Source: Streptomyces sp. NBC_01689 (GTDB taxonomy: Bacteria > Actinomycetota > Actinomycetes > Streptomycetales > Streptomycetaceae). From it: a stretch of 64,000 bases of DNA. The position numbers and the translations under genes are program-made. The stretch covers positions 7,192,001-7,256,000 of the forward strand of contig NZ_CP109592.1 in NCBI RefSeq assembly GCF_036250675.1. The letters are read 5' to 3'. Each line of letters begins with the position of its first letter. The first letter of the stretch is position 1. Of this stretch, positions 54,308 to 62,638 are shown one piece after another. Below the pieces are notes generated by a model. The model made no database searches, was not told where the DNA came from, and worked only from the letters and a program-made list of their open reading frames with translations.

Positions 54308-54895
54308 ATGACCGACCCCACTCTCGACCTCGGGCCGCAGGCCCTGATCGTGGCGCGACTGGTGGCGGGGGTGACGGAGCGGCAGCTCGACGACGTCACC
54401 CCCTGCCCGGCGTACGCGGTGCACCACCTGCTCGGACATCTGGGCGGACTGGCCGTCGCCTTCCGCGACGCCGGGCGCAAGGATCTCGGCGCCCGGACCG
54501 ACACCAGCCCGGACTCGGCCGTGCCGGAGATCGCCCCCGACTGGCGGGCGAGCCTGCCGAAGGCACTCGACGAACTCGTGGAGGTCTGGCGCGACCCGGC
54601 CGCCTGGGCGGGGGAGACCCGCGCGGGCGGGGTGTCGCTGCCGGGCGCCGTCGCGGGCGCCGTGGCCGCCGACGAACTGGTGGTGCACGGCTGGGACCTG
54701 GCCCGCGCCACCGGCCAGGAGTACGAGCCCGACGCGGCCGCGCTGCACGCGTCGTACGGCTTCCTCGCCGCGGCGGCCCAGGACCCCGGCCGGGGCGGCG
54801 GCGTGTTCGGTCCCGTGGTGCGGACGCCGGACGACGCGCCGTTGCTGGACCGGGTGATCGCGCTCAGCGGTCGCGACCCGGGCTGGAAGTCGTAA
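54308..54895 (+). CDS. DinB-like mycothiol-dependent metalloprotein (TIGR03086 type)
   Basis: The 195-residue protein has the four-helix DinB pattern. PCPAYAVHHLLGHLGGLAVAF carries the first histidines and ADELVVHGWDLARATGQ the last metal His. In actinobacteria this group includes mycothiol-dependent enzymes. The substrate is unknown. A strong terminator follows. Confidence 0.88.
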   Translation: MTDPTLDLGPQALIVARLVAGVTERQLDDVTPCPAYAVHHLLGHLGGLAVAFRDAGRKDLGARTDTSPDSAVPEIAPDWRASLPKALDELVEVWRDPAAWAGETRAGGVSLPGAVAGAVAADELVVHGWDLARATGQEYEPDAAALHASYGFLAAAAQDPGRGGGVFGPVVRTPDDAPLLDRVIALSGRDPGWKS

Positions 54896-54917
54896 GTCGT
54901 AGGGCCGGCCGGCAGTC

Positions 54918-54961
54918 AGGGCCCCGTCCCCAGCCCCCTGGAGGGCTCCGGACGGGGCCCT
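54918..54961 (+). terminator. Terminator after the DinB-like gene
   Basis: Perfect 12-bp arms AGGGCCCCGTCC (54918-54929) and GGACGGGGCCCT (54950-54961) with following TT close the gene. Confidence 0.8.
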
Positions 54962-55112
54962 TTCGCGACCCGTTCCGCTTCCTTCCTCCCTCCGTCCTGC
55001 CCACGTCCTCCTTCCGTCCGGAGCTTTTCCGTCCGCACCTCTTCCGTCCGAAGCGTTGACGAAACACGGACGCGCTCCTACGTTCATCGCGTCGTACTTC
55101 GTACGTCATATA

Positions 55113-55149
55113 TGAGACGCGATACGTGAGATCCGGTCCATGAGATCCG
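55113..55149 (+). promoter_or_regulatory. Direct-repeat operator candidate before gntR
   Basis: TGAGAC at 55113, TGAGATCCG at 55127 and TGAGATCCG at 55141 are 14 bp apart. A CATATATG palindrome precedes them and may hold the -10. They end 11 bp before the GntR gene start. Confidence 0.45.
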
Positions 55150-55159
55150 AGAGGCGCGC

Positions 55160-55816
55160 ATGACCTCTGTGCCCACACCGATACCGTCCCGTACGCAGTT
55201 CGTGCAGGAGGGCATCAAACACCGCATCCTCACAGGGCAGTTGACGCCCGGTCAGGCCCTGGTCGAGAGCGAGCTCGCCGCGCAGTTCGGAGTGTCCAAG
55301 ACACCCGTGCGGGAGGCGCTCAAGACGCTGGCCGGCACCGGACTCGTCGTGATGAACCAGTACAAGGGCGTCACGGTGCGCATGGTGGACGCGGACATGG
55401 CGCGCGAGGTGTACGACGTCCGGCTGCTGCTGGAGCCGGAGGCGCTGCGGCGGTCCGTCCTGCGCGGAGCCTCGCTCGCGGCCGCACAGGACGCGCTCAC
55501 CCGCGCCGACGACGCCTCCGACACGGCCGAACGCTCGCTCGCCAACCGGGAGTTCCACCGCGCCCTGTACACGTCCTGCGGCAACCCGCTGCTGGGCCGC
55601 ATGCTCGACGAGGTCCGCGACCAGGCCGCCCTGGTCTCCGCGGTCGCCTGGGCCGCCGACCCGTCCTGGGAACGCGAGGCCGACGAGCACCGGGAGATCC
55701 TGCGTCTCGCCCTCGCCGAGGACGCCGACGGCGCGGCCCGCGCGCTGCACTCCCACATCGAGTCGTTCGTGCGACGGGCCTTCCCCCCGGCCCAGGAGGA
55801 GGACGGACAGGGATGA
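55160..55816 (+). CDS. GntR-family regulator (FadR/FCD type)
   Basis: The 218-residue protein has an N-terminal winged helix (LVESELAAQFGVSKTPVREALKTLAGTGLVVMNQYKGVTVR). The helical FCD domain has metal-site candidates in ADMAREVYDVRLLLEPEALR, REFHRALY, DEHREILRLALAEDADGAARALHSHIE. FCD regulators usually bind organic or sugar acids. It overlaps the DapA-family gene by 4 bp and heads a sugar-acid operon. Confidence 0.94.
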   Translation: MTSVPTPIPSRTQFVQEGIKHRILTGQLTPGQALVESELAAQFGVSKTPVREALKTLAGTGLVVMNQYKGVTVRMVDADMAREVYDVRLLLEPEALRRSVLRGASLAAAQDALTRADDASDTAERSLANREFHRALYTSCGNPLLGRMLDEVRDQAALVSAVAWAADPSWEREADEHREILRLALAEDADGAARALHSHIESFVRRAFPPAQEEDGQG

Positions 55817-56721
55817 CGGCGACGTACGAGACCCAACGGGCCGCGCTCGCCCAGGTCGTGGCCATCCCCGTGACCCCCTTCGCGCAGGACGGGACGGTCG
55901 ACCTCGACACCCATCGGGCCCTGCTGCGCCGGCTGCTCGACGGCGGAGTGCGCACCCTCACCCCGGGCGGCAACACCGGGGAGTTCTACGCCCTGACCCC
56001 CGAAGAGCGCAGAGCCGTCACGGAATCGACCGTCGAGGAGGCCGGTGACCGGGCGGCGGTCCTCGTCGGCGTCGGGCACGACGTGCCGACCGCCGTCGCC
56101 TCCGCCCGGCACGCCCACGCCCTCGGAGCCACGATGGTGATGGTCCATCAGCCCGTGCACCCGTACGTCTCGGAGGGCGGCTGGCTCGACTACCACCGGG
56201 CCGTCGCCGAGTCCGTGCCGGAGCTGGGAGTGGTGCCCTACATCCGCGACGCCCGGCTCCCGGGCGCCAGGCTCGCCGAACTCGCCGACGTCTGCCCGAA
56301 CGTGATCGGCGTGAAGTACGCCGTCCCGGACGCCGCCCGCTTCGCCGCCTTCGCCCGGGACGCGGGACTCGAACGGTTCGTGTGGGTCGCGGGGCTCGCC
56401 GAGCCCTACGCGCCCTCCTACTTCTCGGCCGGTGCCACCGGCTTCACCTCCGGCCTGGTGAACGTCGCCCCGTCGCTCTCGCTCACGATGATCGAGGCGC
56501 TCCGCTCCGGCGACTACCCGGCCGCCATGAAGGTCTGGGAGCGGATCCGCCGCTTCGAGGAGCTGCGCGCCGCCGACGGCTCCGCCAACAACGTCACCGT
56601 GGTCAAGGAGGCGCTCGCCTCGCTCGGTCTGTGCCGGCGTGAGGTGCGCCCGCCGAGCAGGGAACTGTCCGCGTCCGAACGCTCGGAAGTGGCCGCCATC
56701 GCCGCGGGGTGGCCGCTGTGA
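55813..56721 (+). CDS. DapA-family aldolase/dehydratase for 2-keto-3-deoxy sugar acids
   Basis: The 302-residue enzyme has GNTGEFYALTPEE, Tyr143 in GVVPYIRD and Schiff-base K168 in VIGVKYAVPDAARF. GGNTGEFYAL replaces the GTTGE of true DapA and points to sugar-acid chemistry, such as 2-keto-3-deoxy-pentonate aldolase or dehydratase. It lies between the GntR gene and the IlvD/Edd gene with 4-bp overlaps on both sides, so it acts just after the dehydratase. Confidence 0.87.
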   Translation: MTATYETQRAALAQVVAIPVTPFAQDGTVDLDTHRALLRRLLDGGVRTLTPGGNTGEFYALTPEERRAVTESTVEEAGDRAAVLVGVGHDVPTAVASARHAHALGATMVMVHQPVHPYVSEGGWLDYHRAVAESVPELGVVPYIRDARLPGARLAELADVCPNVIGVKYAVPDAARFAAFARDAGLERFVWVAGLAEPYAPSYFSAGATGFTSGLVNVAPSLSLTMIEALRSGDYPAAMKVWERIRRFEELRAADGSANNVTVVKEALASLGLCRREVRPPSRELSASERSEVAAIAAGWPL

Positions 56722-58457
56722 ACCGGGGACGGGAGACGAGGCGCCCGGAGGACCTCAGGAGCCACCAGTGGTACGGCACCGACGGACTGCGCTCCTTCAG
56801 CCACCGGGCCAGGACCCGCCAGCTCGGCTACCTCCCCGAGGAGCACCTCGGCAAGCCGGTCATCGCGGTCCTGAACACCTGGTCCGACATCAACCCGTGC
56901 CACGTCCATCTGCGGGACCGGGCACAGGCCGTGAAGCGGGGCGTGTGGCAGGCAGGGGGCTTCCCGCTGGAGTTCCCGGTGTCCACGCTCAGCGAGACCT
57001 TCCAGAAGCCGACCCCGATGCTCTACCGCAATCTGCTCGCCCTGGAGACGGAGGAGCTGCTGCGCTCCTATCCCGTGGACGGCGCGGTGCTGATGGGCGG
57101 CTGCGACAAGTCCACTCCCGCCCTGCTGATGGGCGCGGCCTCCGTCGACCTGCCCGCCGTCTTCGTGCCGGCCGGACCGATGCTGCCCGGTCACTGGCGC
57201 GACGAGGTCCTCGGCTCCGGCACCGACATGTGGAAGTACTGGGACGACAGGCGCGCGGGGCTCATCGGCGACTGCGAGATGACCGAACTGGAGAGCGGGC
57301 TCGCGCGGTCCCCCGGCCACTGCATGACCATGGGGACGGCGTCCACGCTCACCGCCGCCGCCGAGGCGCTGGGGGTGACGGTGCCGGGGGCGTCCAGCAT
57401 CCCGGCGGTCGACTCCGGCCACGACCGGATGGCGGCCGCCGCGGGTCTGCGGATCGTCGACCTCGTGCACCGGGACCGGAAGCTGTCCGACATCCTGACC
57501 GAGGACGCCTTCGCGGACGCCGTGACGACCGTCCTCGGACTCGGCGGCTCCACCAACGCGGTCATCCATCTCATCGCCATGGCCGGCCGGGCGGGCGTCG
57601 GCCTCACCCTCGACGACTTCGACCGGATCGCGCGGACCGTGCCGGTGCTCGCCAACGTGCGGCCCGGCGGCCGGACCCACCTGATGGAGGACTTCCACTT
57701 CGCCGGCGGTCTGCCCGGGTTCCTGTCACGGATCACGGACCTGCTGCACCTGGACCGGCCGACGGTGTCGCACGACACCCTGCGCGAGCAGCTGGCCACC
57801 GCGCGGGTGCACAACGACGACGTCATCCGCCCCCGGGACAACCCCGTCGCCGCCGAGGGCGGGGTCGCCGTCCTGCGCGGCAACCTCTGCCCCGACGGCG
57901 CGGTCATCAAGCACATCGCCGCCGAGCCGCGGCTGCTCAGGCACACCGGACCCGCGGTCGTCTTCGACGACTACCGGACCATGCAGCGGACCATCGACGA
58001 CCCGTCCCTCGGCATCACGGCGGACACCGTGCTGGTGCTGCGCGGCTCCGGGCCCAAGGGTGGTCCGGGCATGCCCGAGTACGGCATGCTGCCCATCCCC
58101 GAGCACCTGCTGAAGCAGGGCGTCCGGGACATGGTCCGGATCTCCGACGCCCGGATGAGCGGCACGAGTTACGGCGCCTGCGTGCTGCACGTGGCACCGG
58201 AGTCGTACGTCGGCGGACCGCTCGCCCTGGTGCGGACCGGCGACTCGATCACGCTGGACGTCGAGGAGCGGTCGCTGCGGCTCGACGTGGACGACGAGGA
58301 GCTCGAACGGCGCAGAGCGCTGTGGACGGCGCCGCCCGAGCGGTACGAGCGCGGCTACGGGGCGCTCTACAACGACCAGATCACCCAGGCCGACACCGGC
58401 TGCGACTTCGCGTTCCTGGCCCGGCCGGGAAAGGTGCCGGATCCCTACGCCGGGTGA
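56718..58457 (+). CDS. IlvD/Edd-family sugar-acid dehydratase
   Basis: The 579-residue enzyme has the three cluster-site cysteines C61 (INPCH), C129 (GGCDKSTPA) and C202 (GHCMTMGTAS). This subfamily (L-arabinonate, D-xylonate and galactonate dehydratases) uses a [2Fe-2S] or [4Fe-4S] cluster with Mg. The DapA-family partner and GH43 downstream favour a pentonate. The GTG at 56718 overlaps the previous stop. A gene for branched-chain amino-acid synthesis is unlikely in this context. Confidence 0.9.
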   Translation: MNRGRETRRPEDLRSHQWYGTDGLRSFSHRARTRQLGYLPEEHLGKPVIAVLNTWSDINPCHVHLRDRAQAVKRGVWQAGGFPLEFPVSTLSETFQKPTPMLYRNLLALETEELLRSYPVDGAVLMGGCDKSTPALLMGAASVDLPAVFVPAGPMLPGHWRDEVLGSGTDMWKYWDDRRAGLIGDCEMTELESGLARSPGHCMTMGTASTLTAAAEALGVTVPGASSIPAVDSGHDRMAAAAGLRIVDLVHRDRKLSDILTEDAFADAVTTVLGLGGSTNAVIHLIAMAGRAGVGLTLDDFDRIARTVPVLANVRPGGRTHLMEDFHFAGGLPGFLSRITDLLHLDRPTVSHDTLREQLATARVHNDDVIRPRDNPVAAEGGVAVLRGNLCPDGAVIKHIAAEPRLLRHTGPAVVFDDYRTMQRTIDDPSLGITADTVLVLRGSGPKGGPGMPEYGMLPIPEHLLKQGVRDMVRISDARMSGTSYGACVLHVAPESYVGGPLALVRTGDSITLDVEERSLRLDVDDEELERRRALWTAPPERYERGYGALYNDQITQADTGCDFAFLARPGKVPDPYAG

Positions 58458-58490
58458 GACCGGTCCGCGAGGACCGCGCCCCCTTGCCCG

Positions 58491-58522
58491 ACCGAACGAC
58501 CGAACGACCGAACGACCGAACG
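58491..58522. repeat. Four tandem copies of an 8-bp unit
   Basis: ACCGAACG occurs four times head to tail, 34 bp after the dehydratase stop. Confidence 0.85.
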
Positions 58523-58569
58523 AACCACCCGGGCGACACCCTTGAGACGCGCACACCCCTGTACATGCA

Positions 58570-58693
58570 GCAAGCGCTTCCTATGCCGCCGGCACCGGCA
58601 CCGGACCAGTCCCGGCACCGAAACCGGCACCGGACCAGTCCCGGCACCGAAACCGGCACCGGACCAGTCCCGACGCCGACCGCAAGCGCTCCC
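58570..58693 (+). promoter_or_regulatory. Paired LacI-type operator candidates
   Basis: GCAAGCGCTTCC (58570-58581) and GCAAGCGCTCCC (58682-58693) differ at one position and carry the AGCGCT core of LacI-family sites. They flank the 29-bp repeats and end 27 bp before the first permease gene. Confidence 0.5.
58597..58682. repeat. Three tandem 29-bp repeats
   Basis: Units at 58597-58625 and 58626-58654 are identical (GGCACCGGACCAGTCCCGGC then ACCGAAACC). The third, 58655-58682, diverges at its end. They lie in the leader of the ABC permease genes. Confidence 0.85.
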
Positions 58694-58720
58694 CGGCACC
58701 CGTGAGAACGGAGAACAGTC

Positions 58721-59656
58721 ATGGCCCAAGCCGCAGCCGTGGCGAAACAGCCCGCGCCGCTCCGGCGGCGCCGCGGCCCGGCGACGCCCCGCAGGCTCCC
58801 GTACCTGCTGATCGCCCCCGCGGGACTGCTGATGCTGGGCTTCATCGCCTACCCGGTCATCAGCGTCTTCTACTACAGCCTGCAGAACTACAACCCCACC
58901 AAGCCCTGGCGCAACGGGTTCGCGGGCTTCGACAACTTCGTGCACGCCTTCACCGCCGACCCCCAGTTCTGGGACACACTGACCTTCAGCGCGAAATGGG
59001 TCGTCGTCGAGGTCGGCCTGCAGCTCCTGTTCGGTCTGGCGCTGGCGCTGATCGTCAACCAGACCTTCGTGGGCCGCGCGGCCGGCCGGGCACTGGTCTT
59101 CTCGCCCTGGGCCGTCTCCGGGGTGCTGACCTCCGTGATCTGGGTGCTGCTCTACAACTCCCAGACCGGTATCACCCGTTACCTCGCGGACGCCGGCATC
59201 GGCCAGTACGGCACCAGCTGGCTGTCGGACACCTCCACCGTCTTCCCGGCGGCCGTCGTCGCCGATCTGTGGCGCGGAGTCCCCTTCTTCGCGATCCTCA
59301 TCCTCGCCGACCTCCAGTCGGTCTCCAAGGACCTGTACGAGGCGGCCGAGGTGGACGGCGCGAGCCGCTTCCGGCAGTTCCTGCACATCACCCTGCCGCA
59401 CCTGAAGGACGCCATCGTGCTGTCCACCCTGCTGCGCGCGGTCTGGGAGTTCAACAACGTCGACCTGCTCTACACGCTGACCGGCGGCGGACCCGCGGGC
59501 GAGACCACCACCCTTCCGCTCTACATCGCCAACACCAGCGTCGACGCGCACAACTTCGGCTACGCGTCCGCGCTCACCACCGTCGCGTTCGTGATTCTGC
59601 TCTTCTGCTCGATCGTCTATCTGCGGCTGAGCAAGTTCGGAGGAGGGGACAAGTGA
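58721..59656 (+). CDS. Carbohydrate ABC transporter permease (MalF/UgpA type)
   Basis: The 311-residue membrane protein has six helices and the EAA loop DLYEAAEVDGASRFRQFLHITLPHLKD. GGGPAGETTTLPLYIANTS before the last helix is typical of sugar permeases. GGAGAA lies before the ATG. The stop overlaps the next permease gene. Confidence 0.93.
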   Translation: MAQAAAVAKQPAPLRRRRGPATPRRLPYLLIAPAGLLMLGFIAYPVISVFYYSLQNYNPTKPWRNGFAGFDNFVHAFTADPQFWDTLTFSAKWVVVEVGLQLLFGLALALIVNQTFVGRAAGRALVFSPWAVSGVLTSVIWVLLYNSQTGITRYLADAGIGQYGTSWLSDTSTVFPAAVVADLWRGVPFFAILILADLQSVSKDLYEAAEVDGASRFRQFLHITLPHLKDAIVLSTLLRAVWEFNNVDLLYTLTGGGPAGETTTLPLYIANTSVDAHNFGYASALTTVAFVILLFCSIVYLRLSKFGGGDK

Positions 59657-60555
59657 TCACCGAGGACGTCACCGTCGGCGCGCCGGCGGCACCGGCCCCC
59701 ACCACCGAGGAACCAAGGCGGCGTCCGGGCCCGAGGCGCCGTGCCTGGGACGAGGTCCCGCGGTGGCAGATCTACCTCCCGCTCGGCGCCTATCTGCTCT
59801 TCACCCTGATCCCCTTCTACTGGATCCTGCTCTTCGCGCTCCGGCCGGCCGGCTCCACCTCCCTGGTGCCGTGGCCCATGACCTTCGAGCACTTCGACAA
59901 GGTGTGGACCGAGCGCAGTTTCGGGACCTACTTCCAGAACAGCGTGCTCATCGCCGTCGCCACCCTCCTCATGACGACCGTGGTCGCGCTGGCCGGCGGA
60001 TACGCCCTGGCCCGCTTCGACTTCAGGATGAAACGCGGCTTCATGCTGGCGCTGCTGTGCTCGCAGTTCGTGCCGGGCGCGCTGCTGCTGGTGCCGCTCT
60101 TCCAGATCTTCGCCGAGCTCCGGATGATCAACTCGCTGGGCAGTGTCGTCATCGCCGAGACCGTCTTCCAGCTGCCGCTGTCGATGATCCTCATCAGCGG
60201 GTTCATCAGGAACGTGCCGTACTCGCTGGAGGAGGCCGCGTGGGTGGACGGCTGCGGCCGTCTCGCCTCCTTCCGGATCGTCGTACTCCCGCTGCTGCGG
60301 CCGGGGTTGATCGCCGTCGGCTCCTTCGCTTTCGTGCACGCCTGGAACCACTTCCTGTTCGCGCTGATGTTCCTCAGCGACCAGAGCAAGCAGACGATCC
60401 CGGTCGGCCTCAACACGCTGATGAGCGCCGACAGCGTCGACCTGGGCGCGCTGGCCGCGGGCGGCATCATCGCCGCCGTCCCCGTCGTCATCGTCTTCGC
60501 CTTCATCCAGAAGTGGCTGATCACCGGCTTCAGCGCGGGGGCGGTGAAGGGATGA
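59653..60555 (+). CDS. Carbohydrate ABC transporter permease (MalG/UgpE type)
   Basis: The 300-residue membrane protein starts with a basic cytosolic stretch and has six helices with the EAA loop YSLEEAAWVDGCGRLASFRIVVLPLLRPG. GTG 59653 overlaps the upstream stop. Together with the other permease it forms the pore; no ATPase or binding protein gene is present in the window part of this operon. Confidence 0.93.
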   Translation: MITEDVTVGAPAAPAPTTEEPRRRPGPRRRAWDEVPRWQIYLPLGAYLLFTLIPFYWILLFALRPAGSTSLVPWPMTFEHFDKVWTERSFGTYFQNSVLIAVATLLMTTVVALAGGYALARFDFRMKRGFMLALLCSQFVPGALLLVPLFQIFAELRMINSLGSVVIAETVFQLPLSMILISGFIRNVPYSLEEAAWVDGCGRLASFRIVVLPLLRPGLIAVGSFAFVHAWNHFLFALMFLSDQSKQTIPVGLNTLMSADSVDLGALAAGGIIAAVPVVIVFAFIQKWLITGFSAGAVKG

Positions 60556-61784
60556 GCGGGAAGACCACGCGGGGCGGCGGACTCCCGCTGCCCGTCGTCC
60601 TCGCGGGGGCGCGCGGTCACGGCCGCTGGCACCTGCGGAACATCCGCCGGCTCCAGGACGAGGGGCTGGTACGGCTGGCGGGCATCTGCGAGCCGGACCC
60701 CCTCACGCCGGCCGAACTCGCGGAGGACTTCGGGCCTTTCGGGACTTTCGAAGAGTCTGAGGAGCCCGGGGAGTCCGAGGACGTCGCGGGCCGGGCGCCC
60801 GAGCAGTCCGCCGACTTCGGGGCCCTGCTCGACTCCACCGGCGCCCGGATCGCCGTGATCTGCACGCCCATCCCGACCCACACCGATCTGGCGCTCGTCG
60901 CAGCGGACAGGGGTGTGCACCTGTTGCTGGAGAAACCGCCCGCGCCCTCGTACGGCGAGTTCCGCCGGATGGCCGACGGGGTGGCCGCGGCGGGGGTCGC
61001 CTGCCAGATCGGCTTCCAGTCGCTCGGTTCGCACGCCCTGCCGGCGATCCGGGAGATGATCGCGTCGGGCGTGCTCGGCACGGTCACCGGGATCGGCGCG
61101 GCGGGTGCCTGGGCGCGGGACGAGGCCTACTACCGCAGGGCGCCGTGGGCGGGGAAGCGCCGTCTGAACGGCGCCGACGTGATCGACGGGGCGCTCACCA
61201 ACCCCCTCGCGCACGCCGTCGTCACGGCCCTCGCGCTGCACGGGGCGACCCGGGCCGAGGAGGTCGGCACGATCGAGACCGAGCTGCTGCGCGCCAACGA
61301 CATCGAGTCCGACGACACCTCGTGCGTACGCGTCACCACTCCCCGGGGCCGCGTCACCGTCGCCGTCACGCTCTGCGCCGAGCGGCCCGGCGAACCGTAC
61401 GTCCTGGTGCACGGCAGCGGGGGCCGGATCACCTTCTGGTACAAGCTCGACCGCGTCCTCGTACAGCGGTCCGGGCACGGCCCGGAGGAGATCCGGTACG
61501 ACCGGACGGACCTGCTGGAGAACTTGGTCGCACATCTGACCGAGGGAGTGGAGCTGCTGGTCGCGCCGGAGTCGACGGGCGCCTTCATGCGGGTCGTCGA
61601 GGCGGTCCGGCAGGCACCCGACCCGGTGGCGCTGCCCGCCGACGCCTGGGAGACGGTCCCCGCGGAGAACCGCAGGACCGTGCCCGGCATCGACGGGCTC
61701 GTCGCGGCGGCGGCCGAGAACCTCGCCCTCTACTCCGAACTGGGCGCCTCCTGGGCGTCCCCGAACGAGGTGAGCACCGGATGA
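60552..61784 (+). CDS. Gfo/Idh/MocA-family oxidoreductase
   Basis: The 410-residue protein has an N-terminal nucleotide-binding region that begins VVLAGARGHGRWHLRNI. The glycine pattern is less usual than GxGxxG. The catalytic EKP motif is HLLLEKPPAPSYGEF. A C-terminal alpha/beta domain follows. An acidic insertion (EESEEPGESEDV) is odd. Such enzymes oxidise or epimerise sugars with NAD(P). It overlaps its neighbours on both sides and is probably part of breakdown of the imported sugar. Confidence 0.88.
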   Translation: MSGKTTRGGGLPLPVVLAGARGHGRWHLRNIRRLQDEGLVRLAGICEPDPLTPAELAEDFGPFGTFEESEEPGESEDVAGRAPEQSADFGALLDSTGARIAVICTPIPTHTDLALVAADRGVHLLLEKPPAPSYGEFRRMADGVAAAGVACQIGFQSLGSHALPAIREMIASGVLGTVTGIGAAGAWARDEAYYRRAPWAGKRRLNGADVIDGALTNPLAHAVVTALALHGATRAEEVGTIETELLRANDIESDDTSCVRVTTPRGRVTVAVTLCAERPGEPYVLVHGSGGRITFWYKLDRVLVQRSGHGPEEIRYDRTDLLENLVAHLTEGVELLVAPESTGAFMRVVEAVRQAPDPVALPADAWETVPAENRRTVPGIDGLVAAAAENLALYSELGASWASPNEVSTG

Positions 61785-62638
61785 ACACCACCACGCCCCC
61801 CGACGCGTCCCCCGTCCTGCGGGTCGCGGGCCGCCCGGTCGGCCGGTACCACACCCGCCCCGAGCTGCCCGCGCGGCTCTCCCCGCGTCCGTACCTCCAT
61901 CCGGTCACCACCCTGGCCGGCACGGCGGTCACCGAGTCCGGCCCCGCCGACCACCCCCACCACCTCGGCGTCGGCGTCGCCGTTCCCGACGTCGAGGGGC
62001 ACAACTTCTGGGGCGGGCGCACCTTCGTACGCGACCAGGGCCCCACCGAGCTGGCCAACCACGGCGCCCAGCGGCACTCCGCCTTCCGGCCGGTCGACCC
62101 GGGCGGCTTCACCGAGGAACTGCGCTGGGTGGCCGCGGGCGGTGAACTGCTGCGCGAGCGCCGGACCGTGGCCGCGACCGGGCTCACCGACGAGGCCTGG
62201 GCGCTGGACTTCACCTTCGCGCTCACGAACACGACGCCGAAGCCACTCTCCCTCGGCAGCCCCGCCACCAACGGCCGGCCGGGCGCGGCCTACGGCGGCT
62301 TCTTCTGGCGGGCCCGCAGGGAGTCCGGAGCACCGCGCGTCCTCACCGCCGACGCCGAGGGCGAGGAAGCGGTGCACGGTGCCCGCGCCGACTGGCTCGC
62401 GCTCTCGGGCGAGGACTGGACCCTGGTCTTCGCCGGGGCGACCGAACGGACCCGCCGCGACCCGTGGTTCGTGCGCACCAGCGCGTACCCGGGTGTCGGC
62501 TCCAGCCTCGCGCACACCGAACGGCTCGCCGTCGGGCCGGGGGAGACGGTCGTACGCCGCATCGTGACCGTCGTCGCGGACGGCACCCTCGGCCGGGGCG
62601 AGGCCGCCGCGCTCGTCCGCCGGGCGGTGAGCCCCTGA
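61781..62638 (+). CDS. PmoA-like (DUF6807) protein
   Basis: The 285-residue protein matches the PmoA/DUF6807 pattern: RPYLHPVTTLAGTAVTESGPADHPHHLGVGVAVPDVEGHNFWGGRTFV near the start and GGFFWRARRE later. The His-rich SGPADHPHHLG segment may bind metal or sugar. Biochemical function is not established for the family. It often occurs next to Gfo/Idh/MocA genes in sugar clusters, as here, with a 4-bp overlap. Confidence 0.85.
   Translation: MNTTTPPDASPVLRVAGRPVGRYHTRPELPARLSPRPYLHPVTTLAGTAVTESGPADHPHHLGVGVAVPDVEGHNFWGGRTFVRDQGPTELANHGAQRHSAFRPVDPGGFTEELRWVAAGGELLRERRTVAATGLTDEAWALDFTFALTNTTPKPLSLGSPATNGRPGAAYGGFFWRARRESGAPRVLTADAEGEEAVHGARADWLALSGEDWTLVFAGATERTRRDPWFVRTSAYPGVGSSLAHTERLAVGPGETVVRRIVTVVADGTLGRGEAAALVRRAVSP

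Noticed and set aside
58597..58682. CRISPR array
   Set aside because: The 29-bp units are directly adjacent without spacers and no cas gene is near.
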